Below, in pieces: positions 1-5,866 of a stretch of 10,227 bases of DNA. A program made the position numbers and the translations under genes. The notes beneath the pieces are model-generated. The model saw nothing but the letters and a program-made list of their open reading frames with translations, did not search any database and had not been told where the DNA came from. The stretch is from Bacilli bacterium (GTDB taxonomy: Bacteria > Bacillota_I > Bacilli_A > RF39 > UBA660): positions 1 through 10,227 of the forward strand of contig CAKJXT010000014.1 of NCBI GenBank assembly GCA_918219625.1. Reading direction: 5' to 3'. The first letter of the stretch is position 1. Each line of letters starts with the position of its first letter.

Positions 1-1
1 A

Positions 2-31
2 CAAGCTGCAATTAAAGCGAAGAAGAATTAA
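2..31 (+). CDS. 3' end of an upstream gene (partial)
   Basis: Only the last nine codons are inside the window, reading QAAIKAKKN and then a TAA stop at 29-31. A hairpin terminator follows 14 bases later. The family cannot be told from so few residues. The call rests on the close match to the end of the open stretch at 793-951, which ends VQAAIKAKNN-stop in frame and is likewise followed directly by a terminator. The match holds at DNA level too: 18 identical bases at 1-18 and 921-938. Confidence 0.6.
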   Translation, partial: QAAIKAKKN

Positions 32-44
32 TAAATAATAAATT

Positions 45-69
45 AGACTAGGTAAAACTAGTCTTTTTT
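45..69 (+). terminator. Rho-independent terminator of the upstream gene
   Basis: A perfect 7-bp stem AGACTAG (45-51) / CTAGTCT (58-64) with a 6-base loop is followed by five T (65-69). The same stem recurs at 951-974 and, with small changes, at 2369-2393 and 3363-3389. Confidence 0.85.
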
Positions 70-70
70 A

Positions 71-79
71 TGGTATAAT
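71..79 (+). promoter_or_regulatory. Extended -10 promoter for comB
   Basis: TGGTATAAT is a perfect -10 hexamer (74-79) preceded by the TGn extension. There is no recognisable -35 at the expected position (51-56), which falls in the terminator hairpin. The promoter is therefore probably of the extended -10 type. It starts two bases after the terminator T-run. Confidence 0.65.
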
Positions 80-96
80 AGTAGTAGGTGATTAAG

Positions 97-792
97 ATGA
101 ATATAAAAATATTGCACATGGTTGAGGGGGCAAAGCAAGCAACTGGATTAACAGTTATTATTGATGTTTTTAGAGCATTTACTGTAGAAGCATATTTAAT
201 GAATAATGGCGTTGATAAGATTATTCCTGTAGGAGATGCTGAAATAGCATATAATTATAAAAAAGAAAATCCGAATATCATTTTAGTAGGGGAAAGACAT
301 GGCAAAATTATGCCTGGATTTGATTATGGTAATTCTCCTTCCCAAATTGAAAATGTAGATTTTAGTGGTAAAACTGTTGTACACACAACAAGTGCTGGAA
401 CTCAAGGAATTGCAAACGCAAGTAATGCTGATGTTATTTTAACTGGTAGCTTAGTTAATGCAAAGGCAATTGCAAATTATATAAAACAAAATAATTATAA
501 TGATATTTCATTAGTTTGTATGGGATTAGAAGCAAAAAGTCAAACTGAAGAAGACAATTTATGTGCATATTACATAAAAAGTCTTTTAGAAAACAACCCG
601 ATGGACTTGACTGAAGAAATTGAAAAATTAAAGTATACATCTGGAAGTAAATTTTTTGATGTAAATCAGCAAGATGTATTTCCAGAAAAAGATTACTTTC
701 TAAGTACAGAAGTTGATAAGTTTAATTTTGTTTTAAAACTAGAAAAAGATGAAAAAAACAATATAGATTATATAAAAAAGATAATGATGTAA
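97..792 (+). CDS. comB: 2-phosphosulfolactate phosphatase family protein (ComB-like)
   Basis: This 231-residue protein matches the ComB family, Mg2+-dependent phosphatases that convert 2-phosphosulfolactate to sulfolactate. In methanogens that step serves coenzyme M synthesis; many bacteria carry homologues whose role is less clear. Visible family motifs are VIIDVFRAFT (residues 20-29, usually DVLRATT), GERHGKIMPGFDYGNSP (65-81), the TTSAGTQG stretch (97-104) and EEDNLCA (151-157). The length is normal for the family. The ATG at 97 is preferred over an in-frame GTG at 88 because AGGTGA (86-91) lies 5 bases before the ATG and contains that GTG. No other sulfolactate or coenzyme M gene is visible nearby, so the physiological substrate is uncertain. 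The gene stands alone between a terminator and a gene remnant. The family assignment is firm; the exact reaction in this organism is inferred. Confidence 0.88.
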   Translation: MNIKILHMVEGAKQATGLTVIIDVFRAFTVEAYLMNNGVDKIIPVGDAEIAYNYKKENPNIILVGERHGKIMPGFDYGNSPSQIENVDFSGKTVVHTTSAGTQGIANASNADVILTGSLVNAKAIANYIKQNNYNDISLVCMGLEAKSQTEEDNLCAYYIKSLLENNPMDLTEEIEKLKYTSGSKFFDVNQQDVFPEKDYFLSTEVDKFNFVLKLEKDEKNNIDYIKKIMM

Positions 793-951
793 AAAGTTGT
801 TTTAGTTTTAGTAGTACCAATTAGATATTTAGTATATACAACTGTAATAGAAGGGATGCTTAAATGGTTAAAAAGTACTCAAAAAGGTATAAATTTCACC
901 ATCCTGAATGGTGCAGTTGTACAAGCTGCAATTAAAGCAAAGAATAATTAA
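793..951 (+). pseudogene. Remnant of a gene 3' end, same tail as the upstream gene
   Basis: Directly after the comB TAA, and in the same frame, 52 codons stay open to a TAA at 949-951. They contain no ATG, GTG or TTG except an ATG at 856 with no properly spaced ribosome binding site. The predicted peptide begins with a hydrophobic stretch (VVLVLVVPIRYLVY), continues through GMLKWLKSTQKG and ends VQAAIKAKNN. That end is almost the same as the end of the gene leaving the window at 31. I read this as the surviving 3' part of a paralogue or partial duplication that kept its terminator. Alternatives are a short membrane peptide with an unusual start, or readthrough of the comB stop. The family is not recognised. 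Confidence 0.55.
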
Positions 952-974
952 GACTAGAAATACTAGTCTTTTTT
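951..974 (+). terminator. Rho-independent terminator after the gene remnant
   Basis: The stem AGACTAG (951-957) / CTAGTCT (963-969) with a 5-base loop is followed by five T. Its first base is the last base of the remnant's TAA stop. The stem is identical to the terminator at 45-69. Confidence 0.85.
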
Positions 975-982
975 GTTATAAT
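974..982 (+). promoter_or_regulatory. Extended -10 promoter for the small Sm-like gene
   Basis: TGTTATAAT is an extended -10 with a perfect TATAAT at 977-982, starting at the last T of the preceding terminator. No good -35 is visible at 954-959. Confidence 0.6.
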
Positions 983-1002
983 ACTAACAAGGAGGAGAAA
1001 TG

Positions 1003-1188
1003 ATGTTAGAAAGATTAATTAATAAAAAAGTCAAAGTAAGAGTTGCATTATATAGCGATTCAATGCCTCGTGCTTTATACACAACAGCTTTTGAAGGAAT
1101 CCTTGTTGCATATGATGATAATTTTATCGTTTTTGAAGACAATTCTATGATTAATATAAAATATATCCAAACAATTGAAGTGAAATAA
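1003..1188 (+). CDS. Small protein, probable Sm/SH3-like beta-barrel
   Basis: This gene encodes a 61-residue hypothetical protein. It begins MLERLINKKVKVRVAL and has alternating hydrophobic and polar stretches (FEGILVAYDDNFIVFED, then INIKYIQTIEV). That pattern suggests a short all-beta fold like the Sm-like or SH3-like barrels of small Bacillota proteins. The fold is inferred from the pattern, not from a recognised signature, and no catalytic residues are evident. There are two adjacent ATGs (1000 and 1003). AAGGAGG (989-995) gives 4 or 7 bases of spacing, so 1003 is slightly preferred. The gene has its own extended -10 promoter and a terminator, so it is a single-gene unit. A nucleic-acid-binding role is possible but unproven. 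Confidence 0.7.
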   Translation: MLERLINKKVKVRVALYSDSMPRALYTTAFEGILVAYDDNFIVFEDNSMINIKYIQTIEVK

Positions 1189-1199
1189 TCTAAATGTTA

Positions 1200-1228
1200 A
1201 AAAAATAAACAAAATGTTTATTTTTTTA
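1200..1228 (+). terminator. AT-only hairpin terminator
   Basis: The stem AAAAAATAAAC (1200-1210) pairs with GTTTATTTTTT (1216-1226) around a 5-base loop, and the 3' arm merges into a T-run. It separates the small Sm-like gene from the XRE/BRO-N cassette. Confidence 0.7.
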
Positions 1229-1257
1229 TTGACAATGATATGCATATTTGCTATTAT
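1229..1257 (+). promoter_or_regulatory. Consensus promoter of the XRE/BRO-N cassette
   Basis: TTGACA (1229-1234) is followed by exactly 17 bases and TATTAT (1252-1257), with the TGn extension at 1249-1251. It is one of only two promoters in the window with a perfect -35 box. A perfect palindrome lies in the spacer. Confidence 0.85.
1238..1247. promoter_or_regulatory. Candidate operator palindrome in the promoter spacer
   Basis: ATATGCATAT is a perfect 10-bp palindrome lying between the -35 and -10 boxes, where a bound repressor would block RNA polymerase. The first gene of the unit encodes an XRE-family DNA-binding protein, so autoregulation at this site is a natural inference. AT-rich 10-bp palindromes do occur by chance in DNA of this composition. 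Confidence 0.4.
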
Positions 1258-1277
1258 TGATTTAGGAGGTAGATAAA

Positions 1278-1523
1278 ATGAAAAATATTGCAAAAGAAAC
1301 AATTAATAACGAAGAATTTGAATTAATATGTGAATACATAAAGATAAGACACGAATCAAATATGAGTCAAAACGATTTAGCTCAAAAAATCGGAATCGCA
1401 CAATCAACAATAGCTAGAATGGAAAAAAATATGCATTCAATGTCTATCAGTAATTTCACAAAATTATTGTCAGTTCTTGGTTATGAATTGAAAATTTCAA
1501 AAAAGGAGGAAAAGAATGAATAA
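1278..1523 (+). CDS. XRE-family helix-turn-helix transcriptional regulator
   Basis: This is an 81-residue protein consisting essentially of one Cro/C1-type HTH domain. The core SQNDLAQKIGIAQSTIARME (residues 30-49) shows the usual Q..LA...G.....I...E pattern. It is followed by a LLSVLGYEL segment (63-71) typical of small antitoxin-like (HigA-type) XRE proteins. It probably acts as a dimeric DNA-binding regulator of its own promoter, which holds a palindrome. AGGAGG (1264-1269) lies 8 bases before the ATG. The stop overlaps the start of the BRO-N gene by 8 bp, and a second AGGAGG (1504-1509) precedes that start, so the two are a coupled operon. No RelE/HigB-type toxin is adjacent; the BRO-N gene occupies that place. 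Confidence 0.88.
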   Translation: MKNIAKETINNEEFELICEYIKIRHESNMSQNDLAQKIGIAQSTIARMEKNMHSMSISNFTKLLSVLGYELKISKKEEKNE

Positions 1524-2370
1524 CAAATTAGAAACAATATCAAATTTATTTGAAGGAAAAGAAATCAGAAGTGTATGGGATGCTGAAAAGGAGGAATATT
1601 ATTTTAGTGTAATCGATGTTATAAGTGCATTAACTGATGCATCTATACCGAAAAGGTATTGGAGTGACTTAAAGAAAAATTTAATAAATGAGGGAAGTCA
1701 GTTGTACGAAAAAATCGTACAACTGAAAATGAAATCAAAAAAAGATGAAAAAAACTATCTAACAGATACTCTTGATACAGAAGGAATACTAAGACTTATT
1801 GAATCTGTTCCAAGTCCTAAAGCAGAACCATTTAAATTATGGCTTGCAAGATTAGGCAAAGAAAGAATAGATGAAGTATTTGATCCTGAAATTGCTGCCA
1901 ATAGAGTAGTAAATTATTATCGCAGTAAAGGATATAATGACGAATGGATTAAACAACGATTAATTGGAATCGTTGATAGATTTAAATTAACTGATATATG
2001 GAAAGACGGTGGTATCGAAAAACCAGTCGAATATGCATTGCTTACAAACGAAATATACAAAACATGGTCAGGAATGAAAGCAAATGAATATAAAGCATAT
2101 AAAGGGCTTAGAAAAGAATCCTTAAGAGATAATATGACCGATATCGAAATAGCTTTAACAAACATTGGTGAATTAACAGCTCGCGATATCGCTAAAAATG
2201 AGCATCCAAAAGGACTATCAGAAAATATGAGTGTCGCTAAACGTGGTGGAAGCGTTGCAAAAGATGCTAGAAATTCATACGAAAATGTAACAAGGATAAA
2301 AGCAGTTTCAAACAAGAACTCATTAAATTATAAATATATTGAAGATAATGATTTAATAGAAAACAATTAA
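1516..2370 (+). CDS. BRO-N domain protein (phage antirepressor / DinD-like family)
   Basis: This 284-residue protein belongs to a widespread family annotated as BRO-N domain or antirepressor-like. The BRO-N part spans about residues 10-120, with YYFSVIDVISALTD near its start and IPSPKAEPFKLWLA-like wording near its end (here VPSPKAEPFKLWLARLGKER). A middle helical region (about 125-190) follows. The C-terminal section has GLRKESLRDNMTDIEIALT and AKRGGSVAKDAR, similar in layout to DinD-type proteins. The biochemical role is not established; DNA binding and control of phage-like or SOS-like responses are suspected for the family. The gene is co-transcribed and translationally coupled with the XRE regulator. 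A perfect inverted repeat lies inside the coding sequence at 1698-1726. Some stretches use codons (CGT, CTG, GTC) that look richer in GC than the neighbours, consistent with acquisition by transfer. Family confidence is high, function confidence low. Confidence 0.88.
   Translation: MNNKLETISNLFEGKEIRSVWDAEKEEYYFSVIDVISALTDASIPKRYWSDLKKNLINEGSQLYEKIVQLKMKSKKDEKNYLTDTLDTEGILRLIESVPSPKAEPFKLWLARLGKERIDEVFDPEIAANRVVNYYRSKGYNDEWIKQRLIGIVDRFKLTDIWKDGGIEKPVEYALLTNEIYKTWSGMKANEYKAYKGLRKESLRDNMTDIEIALTNIGELTARDIAKNEHPKGLSENMSVAKRGGSVAKDARNSYENVTRIKAVSNKNSLNYKYIEDNDLIENN
1698..1726. repeat. Perfect 12-bp inverted repeat inside the BRO-N gene
   Basis: The arms TCAGTTGTACGA (1698-1709) and TCGTACAACTGA (1715-1726) are exact reverse complements around a five-A loop. 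The segment encodes QLYEKIVQL. There is no T-run after it, so it is not a standard terminator. A hairpin in DNA or mRNA, or a protein-binding site, is possible. Confidence 0.75.
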
Positions 2371-2393
2371 AGACTGGAAATTCTAGTCTTTTT
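2369..2393 (+). terminator. Terminator of the XRE/BRO-N cassette
   Basis: The stem AAAGACTGG (2369-2377) / CTAGTCTTT (2383-2391), with one G-T pair and a 5-base loop, is followed by T residues. It begins within the TAA stop of the BRO-N gene and is a variant of the stem at 45-69. Confidence 0.8.
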
Positions 2394-2418
2394 ATATATT
2401 TTATTTTTTTAAATAATA

Positions 2419-2427
2419 TGCTACAAT
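2419..2427 (+). promoter_or_regulatory. Extended -10 promoter for the four-TM DUF3592-like gene
   Basis: TGCTACAAT has TACAAT at 2422-2427 with the TGn extension. It lies 23 bases before the ATG at 2451. Only a weak -35 (TTTTAT, 2399-2404) is visible. Confidence 0.55.
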
Positions 2428-2450
2428 GATATAAAGATAAGGTGGTAAAA

Positions 2451-3371
2451 ATGAACAAAAAGAAATCGTTATTATTATATTTATGCATATTGATATTTGG
2501 GACAATAGGTATTTATTTAACATTTATTGTTGGAAATACAAATAAATACGATAGTCAAACAAGAGCATATAAAATTGATCCAAACGAAAATTACGATAGT
2601 GAAGATAAAATTATATACAATCCAATCTATTATTTTGAAGTGGATGGAAATAATTACGAATGTGAAGCTAAAGGTACAAGTTCATACCCTAAAAAAAACA
2701 AAAATATAGTATATTATGATTCATCAAATCCAACAAAATGTAAAACAGAATATGAAAAATCAACAAGTAAATTTGCAGGAATAGTTAGTTTAATAGCTAC
2801 GGCAGTAATAGTTTATTTTGGAATTATCGAAAAGCCTTCAAATAATAGAAAAAATCAAACTCAAGAAAATAATATAGATAATCAAAATTCAATCAATTAT
2901 GAAGCAGTAGAAAAAGTATCAAATATAATAGAAAAAGGACAAATGATTTTTAAAAAAGCAGTTATCATAATAATAATTATTATTTTATTGTTACTAACAC
3001 TAGTAGAAACACTTATTATAAAACAAACTATAAAAGCAAAAGATTACGTAGAAGCAACTGCAGTATATGAAAAAGATATTATTGATGGAGAAAGTTCATT
3101 TAAAGACTGTGTATATACTTTCACAGACAAACAAGAAAGAAAACAAAACATAACAATAAGTATCCCAAAAACTGACGAAGCAAAAGAAACAATAAAAATA
3201 AAATACGATGAAAAAAATCCAAAAGAATACTACGAAGAAGGAGCAACAATGGATAAAAAAGGAATTATATGGTTCATAGTAAGAATAATCACAATAGTAA
3301 TTTTAATAATCCTATTATTAAATGAAAAACTATTAAATAAAATAAGTTTTTCAGCAAACAATAAAGGCTAG
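2451..3371 (+). CDS. Four-TM membrane protein with two DUF3592-like halves
   Basis: The protein has 306 residues arranged as two repeats of TM, exposed domain, TM. The membrane segments are at about residues 6-27, 107-124, 169-190 (an isoleucine-rich run) and 272-291. The first exposed domain contains YYFEVDGNNYECEA and later VYYDSSNPTKCKTEYE. The second has VYTFTDKQERKQ and IKYDEKNPKEYYEEG. This matches the DUF3592 pattern of a small beta domain ending in a Y(Y/D)..NP motif. A hydrophilic Asn/Gln-rich linker (about 130-150) joins the halves. ATG 2451 is chosen over an upstream GTG (2442) because the AAGGTGG ribosome binding site (2439-2445) overlaps that GTG. The TAG stop sits inside the terminator stem. 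The function is unknown; an envelope protein is the safest description. Confidence 0.75.
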   Translation: MNKKKSLLLYLCILIFGTIGIYLTFIVGNTNKYDSQTRAYKIDPNENYDSEDKIIYNPIYYFEVDGNNYECEAKGTSSYPKKNKNIVYYDSSNPTKCKTEYEKSTSKFAGIVSLIATAVIVYFGIIEKPSNNRKNQTQENNIDNQNSINYEAVEKVSNIIEKGQMIFKKAVIIIIIIILLLLTLVETLIIKQTIKAKDYVEATAVYEKDIIDGESSFKDCVYTFTDKQERKQNITISIPKTDEAKETIKIKYDEKNPKEYYEEGATMDKKGIIWFIVRIITIVILIILLLNEKLLNKISFSANNKG

Positions 3372-3389
3372 TCAAAACTAGTCTTTTTA
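3363..3389 (+). terminator. Terminator overlapping the stop codon
   Basis: The stem AAAGGCTAGT (3363-3372) / ACTAGTCTTT (3377-3386), with one G-T pair and a 4-base loop, is followed by a T-run. The TAG stop at 3369-3371 is part of the 5' arm. It belongs to the same stem family as 45-69. Confidence 0.82.
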
Positions 3390-3398
3390 TGATATGAT
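3390..3398 (+). promoter_or_regulatory. Extended -10 promoter for the GNAT/kinase operon
   Basis: TGATATGAT is an extended -10 (TATGAT at 3393-3398) beginning one base after the preceding T-run. The -35 position lies in the hairpin and has no consensus match. Confidence 0.5.
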
Positions 3399-3414
3399 TT
3401 ATTTGGTGATAAAA

Positions 3415-3909
3415 ATGAAGCTGAAAGATTTAACTGAAATAAGTGAAAATGTAGACTTAGACGAATATCTATATTTATATAAATATGTTAGAGATAACAT
3501 GGAACATCCAGAATGGCTAGGAACATTTACAAAAGAAGAAATAAAAGATATTTTAAGTAATGGTGGAAAAATATGGATGTATTATGATAAAGACATACCA
3601 GTATGTTCAGTATTTTACATACCAACAACGAATAAGTCATTAAAAAAACATAACGTAGAATACGATGAATCTATAACAGGAAGTCTAGGACCAATAATGG
3701 TCAGAAAAGAATATGTAGGTAATGGACTTCAATCGCAAATGCAAGAAGTTATAAATAAATATGCAAAAAGTATAGGTAAACAACACATGTTTACAAAAGC
3801 GCATAGCGATAATATCTATTCAATAAGAAACATATTAAAAGATGGATATAAAATAATAGATGAATATGAAAATGAAAGAGGTAAAATGATTGCATTTATA
3901 AAGGAGTGA
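3415..3909 (+). CDS. GNAT family N-acetyltransferase
   Basis: This is a 164-residue protein of normal length for a single GNAT domain, which transfers an acetyl group from acetyl-CoA to an amine. The acetyl-CoA binding motif A is seen as LGPIMVRKEYVGNGLQSQM (residues 91-109). It has the strand ending in V96 and an R97..Y.G.G turn in place of the usual (Q/R)xxGxG/A. Later strands (IIDEYENERGKMIAFI) close the domain. The substrate cannot be told. ATG 3415 is chosen because GGTGAT (3405-3410) precedes it; an in-frame ATG at 3394 lies inside the -10 box and is not plausible. The TGA stop overlaps the ribosome binding site of the following kinase-like gene, so the two are one operon. Confidence 0.85.
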   Translation: MKLKDLTEISENVDLDEYLYLYKYVRDNMEHPEWLGTFTKEEIKDILSNGGKIWMYYDKDIPVCSVFYIPTTNKSLKKHNVEYDESITGSLGPIMVRKEYVGNGLQSQMQEVINKYAKSIGKQHMFTKAHSDNIYSIRNILKDGYKIIDEYENERGKMIAFIKE

Positions 3910-3913
3910 TAAT

Positions 3914-4519
3914 ATGGCAAACTTAGTAATAATTACAGGGCCAATGGCTGTCGGTAAAATGACAGTAGCAGAAGAATTAAAAAAGAAAACAGGATATAAC
4001 CTAATGGTAAATCATGATTCAATTGAAGTATCAGATAAGATTTTTGGATTCGCAACACCATCTCAAAAAGACTTTAATTGGAGAATAAGAAGAGCTGCAT
4101 TTGATACAACAATAAAATACAATGAAAGCATGATATTTACAGTCGCTACAGATTTTAATAAACCAGAAGAAAAAGATTTACTTGATGAATTAAAAAAACA
4201 ATTCGAAGAATCAGGAGGAAATTTCTATTTCATAGAGCTATTCTCAAGTTTAGAAGAAAGATTAAAAAGAAATATAACTCCAAATAGACTGGAAAAGAAA
4301 AAGTCAAAACAAGATATAGAATGGAGTAATAATAATCTAATAAAAGGAGAAACTAAATATAGATTAAATTCAAAAGAAGATGAAATATGGTTTCCTAACC
4401 ATTTAAAAATCAATAATGAAAAACTATCTCCAGAAGAAGTAGTAAATATAATATTAAAAGAATATAAATTAAAACCAGAATTCAAAGAGAAAAAGGAAAA
4501 TTCAAATAATATGTATTAA
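3914..4519 (+). CDS. P-loop kinase-like / AAA_33-type NTPase
   Basis: The 201-residue protein has a Walker A loop near the N-terminus, GPMAVGKMT (residues 9-17), after a buried strand LVIIT. The residue directly after the lysine is methionine rather than Ser/Thr. This is seen in a family of small shikimate-kinase-like ATPases that carry a GPxAVGKMTVxxxL motif followed by a H-containing NHDSIE-type segment (here 33-38). A lid-like region RLKRNITPNRLEKKKSKQDI (116-135) fits the same family. It probably phosphorylates a small molecule or nucleotide, but the substrate is unknown. AAGGAGTGA (3901-3909) overlaps the stop of the GNAT gene and lies 4 bases before the ATG. The C-terminus ends in a short Lys/Glu/Asn tail, and a strong terminator follows. 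Confidence 0.8.
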   Translation: MANLVIITGPMAVGKMTVAEELKKKTGYNLMVNHDSIEVSDKIFGFATPSQKDFNWRIRRAAFDTTIKYNESMIFTVATDFNKPEEKDLLDELKKQFEESGGNFYFIELFSSLEERLKRNITPNRLEKKKSKQDIEWSNNNLIKGETKYRLNSKEDEIWFPNHLKINNEKLSPEEVVNIILKEYKLKPEFKEKKENSNNMY

Positions 4520-4543
4520 AACTAAGAATTTCTTAGTTTTTTT
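4518..4543 (+). terminator. Terminator of the GNAT/kinase operon
   Basis: The 10-bp stem AAAACTAAGA (4518-4527) / TCTTAGTTTT (4531-4540), with a 3-base loop, runs into seven T. It begins inside the TAA stop (4517-4519). Its sequence differs from the AGACTAG family. Confidence 0.85.
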
Positions 4544-4573
4544 GTTTAAATAAATGCTTTTTAATAAAAAATA

Positions 4574-4582
4574 TGTTATTAT
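4574..4582 (+). promoter_or_regulatory. Extended -10 promoter for the amidohydrolase operon
   Basis: TGTTATTAT has TATTAT at 4577-4582 with the TGn extension, 16 bases before the ATG at 4598. No clear -35 is seen at 4554-4559. The 5' leader would be very short. Confidence 0.5.
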
Positions 4583-4597
4583 TAGTATGGTGATAGA

Positions 4598-5866
4598 ATG
4601 ATTAAGGTAATTAAAAACGGAACAGTAATTACAATGGATGAAAAAAGGGAAATTTATGAAAATGTAGACATTGTAATAAAAGATGATGAAATAATAGATA
4701 TAACAAAAGACTATAAAGGAAATTATGATGAACTAATAGATGCAACAAATAAAATAGTAATGCCAGGATTAATAAATGCTCATACACACATACCAATGAG
4801 TTTATTTAGAGGAACAAATGATAATTTAAAACTACAAGACTGGTTAACTAAAAAAATCTGGCCGATAGAAGACAAAATGACTGAAGAAGATACATACTAT
4901 GGAGCTTTATTATCAATAGTTGAAATGATTAAAACAGGGACAACCTGCTCAAATGACATGTATTTTAACTGTGACGCAATACTAAAAGCACTCAAAGAAA
5001 CAAAAGTAAGATGCTTGTTCACTAGATGCTTAATGGATAATGATGGTAAAGGCGATGAAAGAATAGATGAATTTTTAAAACTATATAACGAAAATAAGGA
5101 CAATGAATTAATCAAATTCTCAGTAGCGCCTCATGCATTATATACATGTAATACAGAATATCTAAAAAAATGTAGCGATCTAGCTTTAAAACTAAATATA
5201 CCGCTTCATATACATTATTGTGAAAATAGAGATGAAATAAAAGGAACTATAGAAACATATAAAAAATCCCCTCTAGAAGTACTAAAAGAAACTGGTTTAG
5301 TAAATAATAAACTTATACTTGCGCACGCTACATTTATTGACGATGAATCACTAGAATATTTTAAAGATAAAGATATACACTTCGTACATAATCCAATAAG
5401 CAACCTAGACTTAGGATGTGGAATAGCTGATATAGTAAAATATAAAAACTATGTAAATATCGCACTAGGAACAGATGGACAAGGAAGTGGAAATAATTTA
5501 AATCTATTCTACCATATGTCAGTAGTTGACTTATTACAAAAAGGAAAATATGAAGACTCAACAGTAATGTCATCATATGAAGTACTTAAAATGGCAACAA
5601 TAAATGGAGCAAAAGCACTAGGTCTAGATAACATTATAGGAAGCATTGAAATAGGCAAAAAAGCAGACATAATAATGCTAGATATGAATGATATAAATAC
5701 TGCTCCTAATATAGATATAATAACAAACCTATGTCATAACGCATTAAATAATGTTGAAATGACTATGGTAAACGGAAACATTTTAATGAAAGACAAAAAA
5801 ATAAATATTGACGAACAAGAACTAATAAATAAAATAAATGAAATAGTAGAAAGGTTAAATGGTTAA
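4598..5866 (+). CDS. mtaD: Amidohydrolase, 5-methylthioadenosine/S-adenosylhomocysteine deaminase-like
   Basis: The 422-residue metal-dependent hydrolase matches the ATZ/TRZ-MtaD branch, which deaminates S-adenosylhomocysteine, 5'-methylthioadenosine or related purines in the cytosol. In order it shows: an N-terminal beta part with PGLINAHTHIPMSLFRG (residues 56-72; metal ligands H62 and H64); the H-containing APHALYT (177-183); PLHIHYCEN (202-210; H206 metal, E209 catalytic); LILAHATFID (239-248; H243); HNPISNLDLGCGI (264-276); and ALGTDGQGSGNNL (289-301; D293 metal). The C-terminal IGSIEIGKKADIIMLD closes the composite beta domain. All expected metal and catalytic residues are present and the length is normal. 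Members also deaminate guanine-like or other heterocycles, so the substrate is inferred. GGTG at 4589-4592 gives a 5-base spacing. The stop overlaps the next gene by 8 bp. Confidence 0.87.
   Translation: MIKVIKNGTVITMDEKREIYENVDIVIKDDEIIDITKDYKGNYDELIDATNKIVMPGLINAHTHIPMSLFRGTNDNLKLQDWLTKKIWPIEDKMTEEDTYYGALLSIVEMIKTGTTCSNDMYFNCDAILKALKETKVRCLFTRCLMDNDGKGDERIDEFLKLYNENKDNELIKFSVAPHALYTCNTEYLKKCSDLALKLNIPLHIHYCENRDEIKGTIETYKKSPLEVLKETGLVNNKLILAHATFIDDESLEYFKDKDIHFVHNPISNLDLGCGIADIVKYKNYVNIALGTDGQGSGNNLNLFYHMSVVDLLQKGKYEDSTVMSSYEVLKMATINGAKALGLDNIIGSIEIGKKADIIMLDMNDINTAPNIDIITNLCHNALNNVEMTMVNGNILMKDKKINIDEQELINKINEIVERLNG

Noticed and set aside
913..929. Near-palindrome around TTGTACAA in the gene remnant, sharing CAGTTGTAC with the BRO-N inverted repeat
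   Set aside because: The match is only nine to ten bases and the arms are interrupted. In the remnant it is explained by the repeated QAAIK-coding tail.
856..951. A 31-residue ORF starting at the ATG at 856
   Set aside because: The purine-rich GAAGGG abuts the ATG with no spacing, and the same frame extends far upstream, so it reads better as part of a gene remnant.
1917..2315. A 132-codon open frame on the minus strand opposite the BRO-N gene
   Set aside because: It lies entirely within a well-recognised BRO-N coding sequence and has no family resemblance. Its low-complexity hydrophobic translation is typical of the complement of an AT-rich gene.
2442..2450. GTG start for the four-TM gene (also GTG 88 for comB and ATG 3394 for the GNAT gene)
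   Set aside because: In each case the upstream start lies within the ribosome binding site or -10 box of the better downstream ATG.
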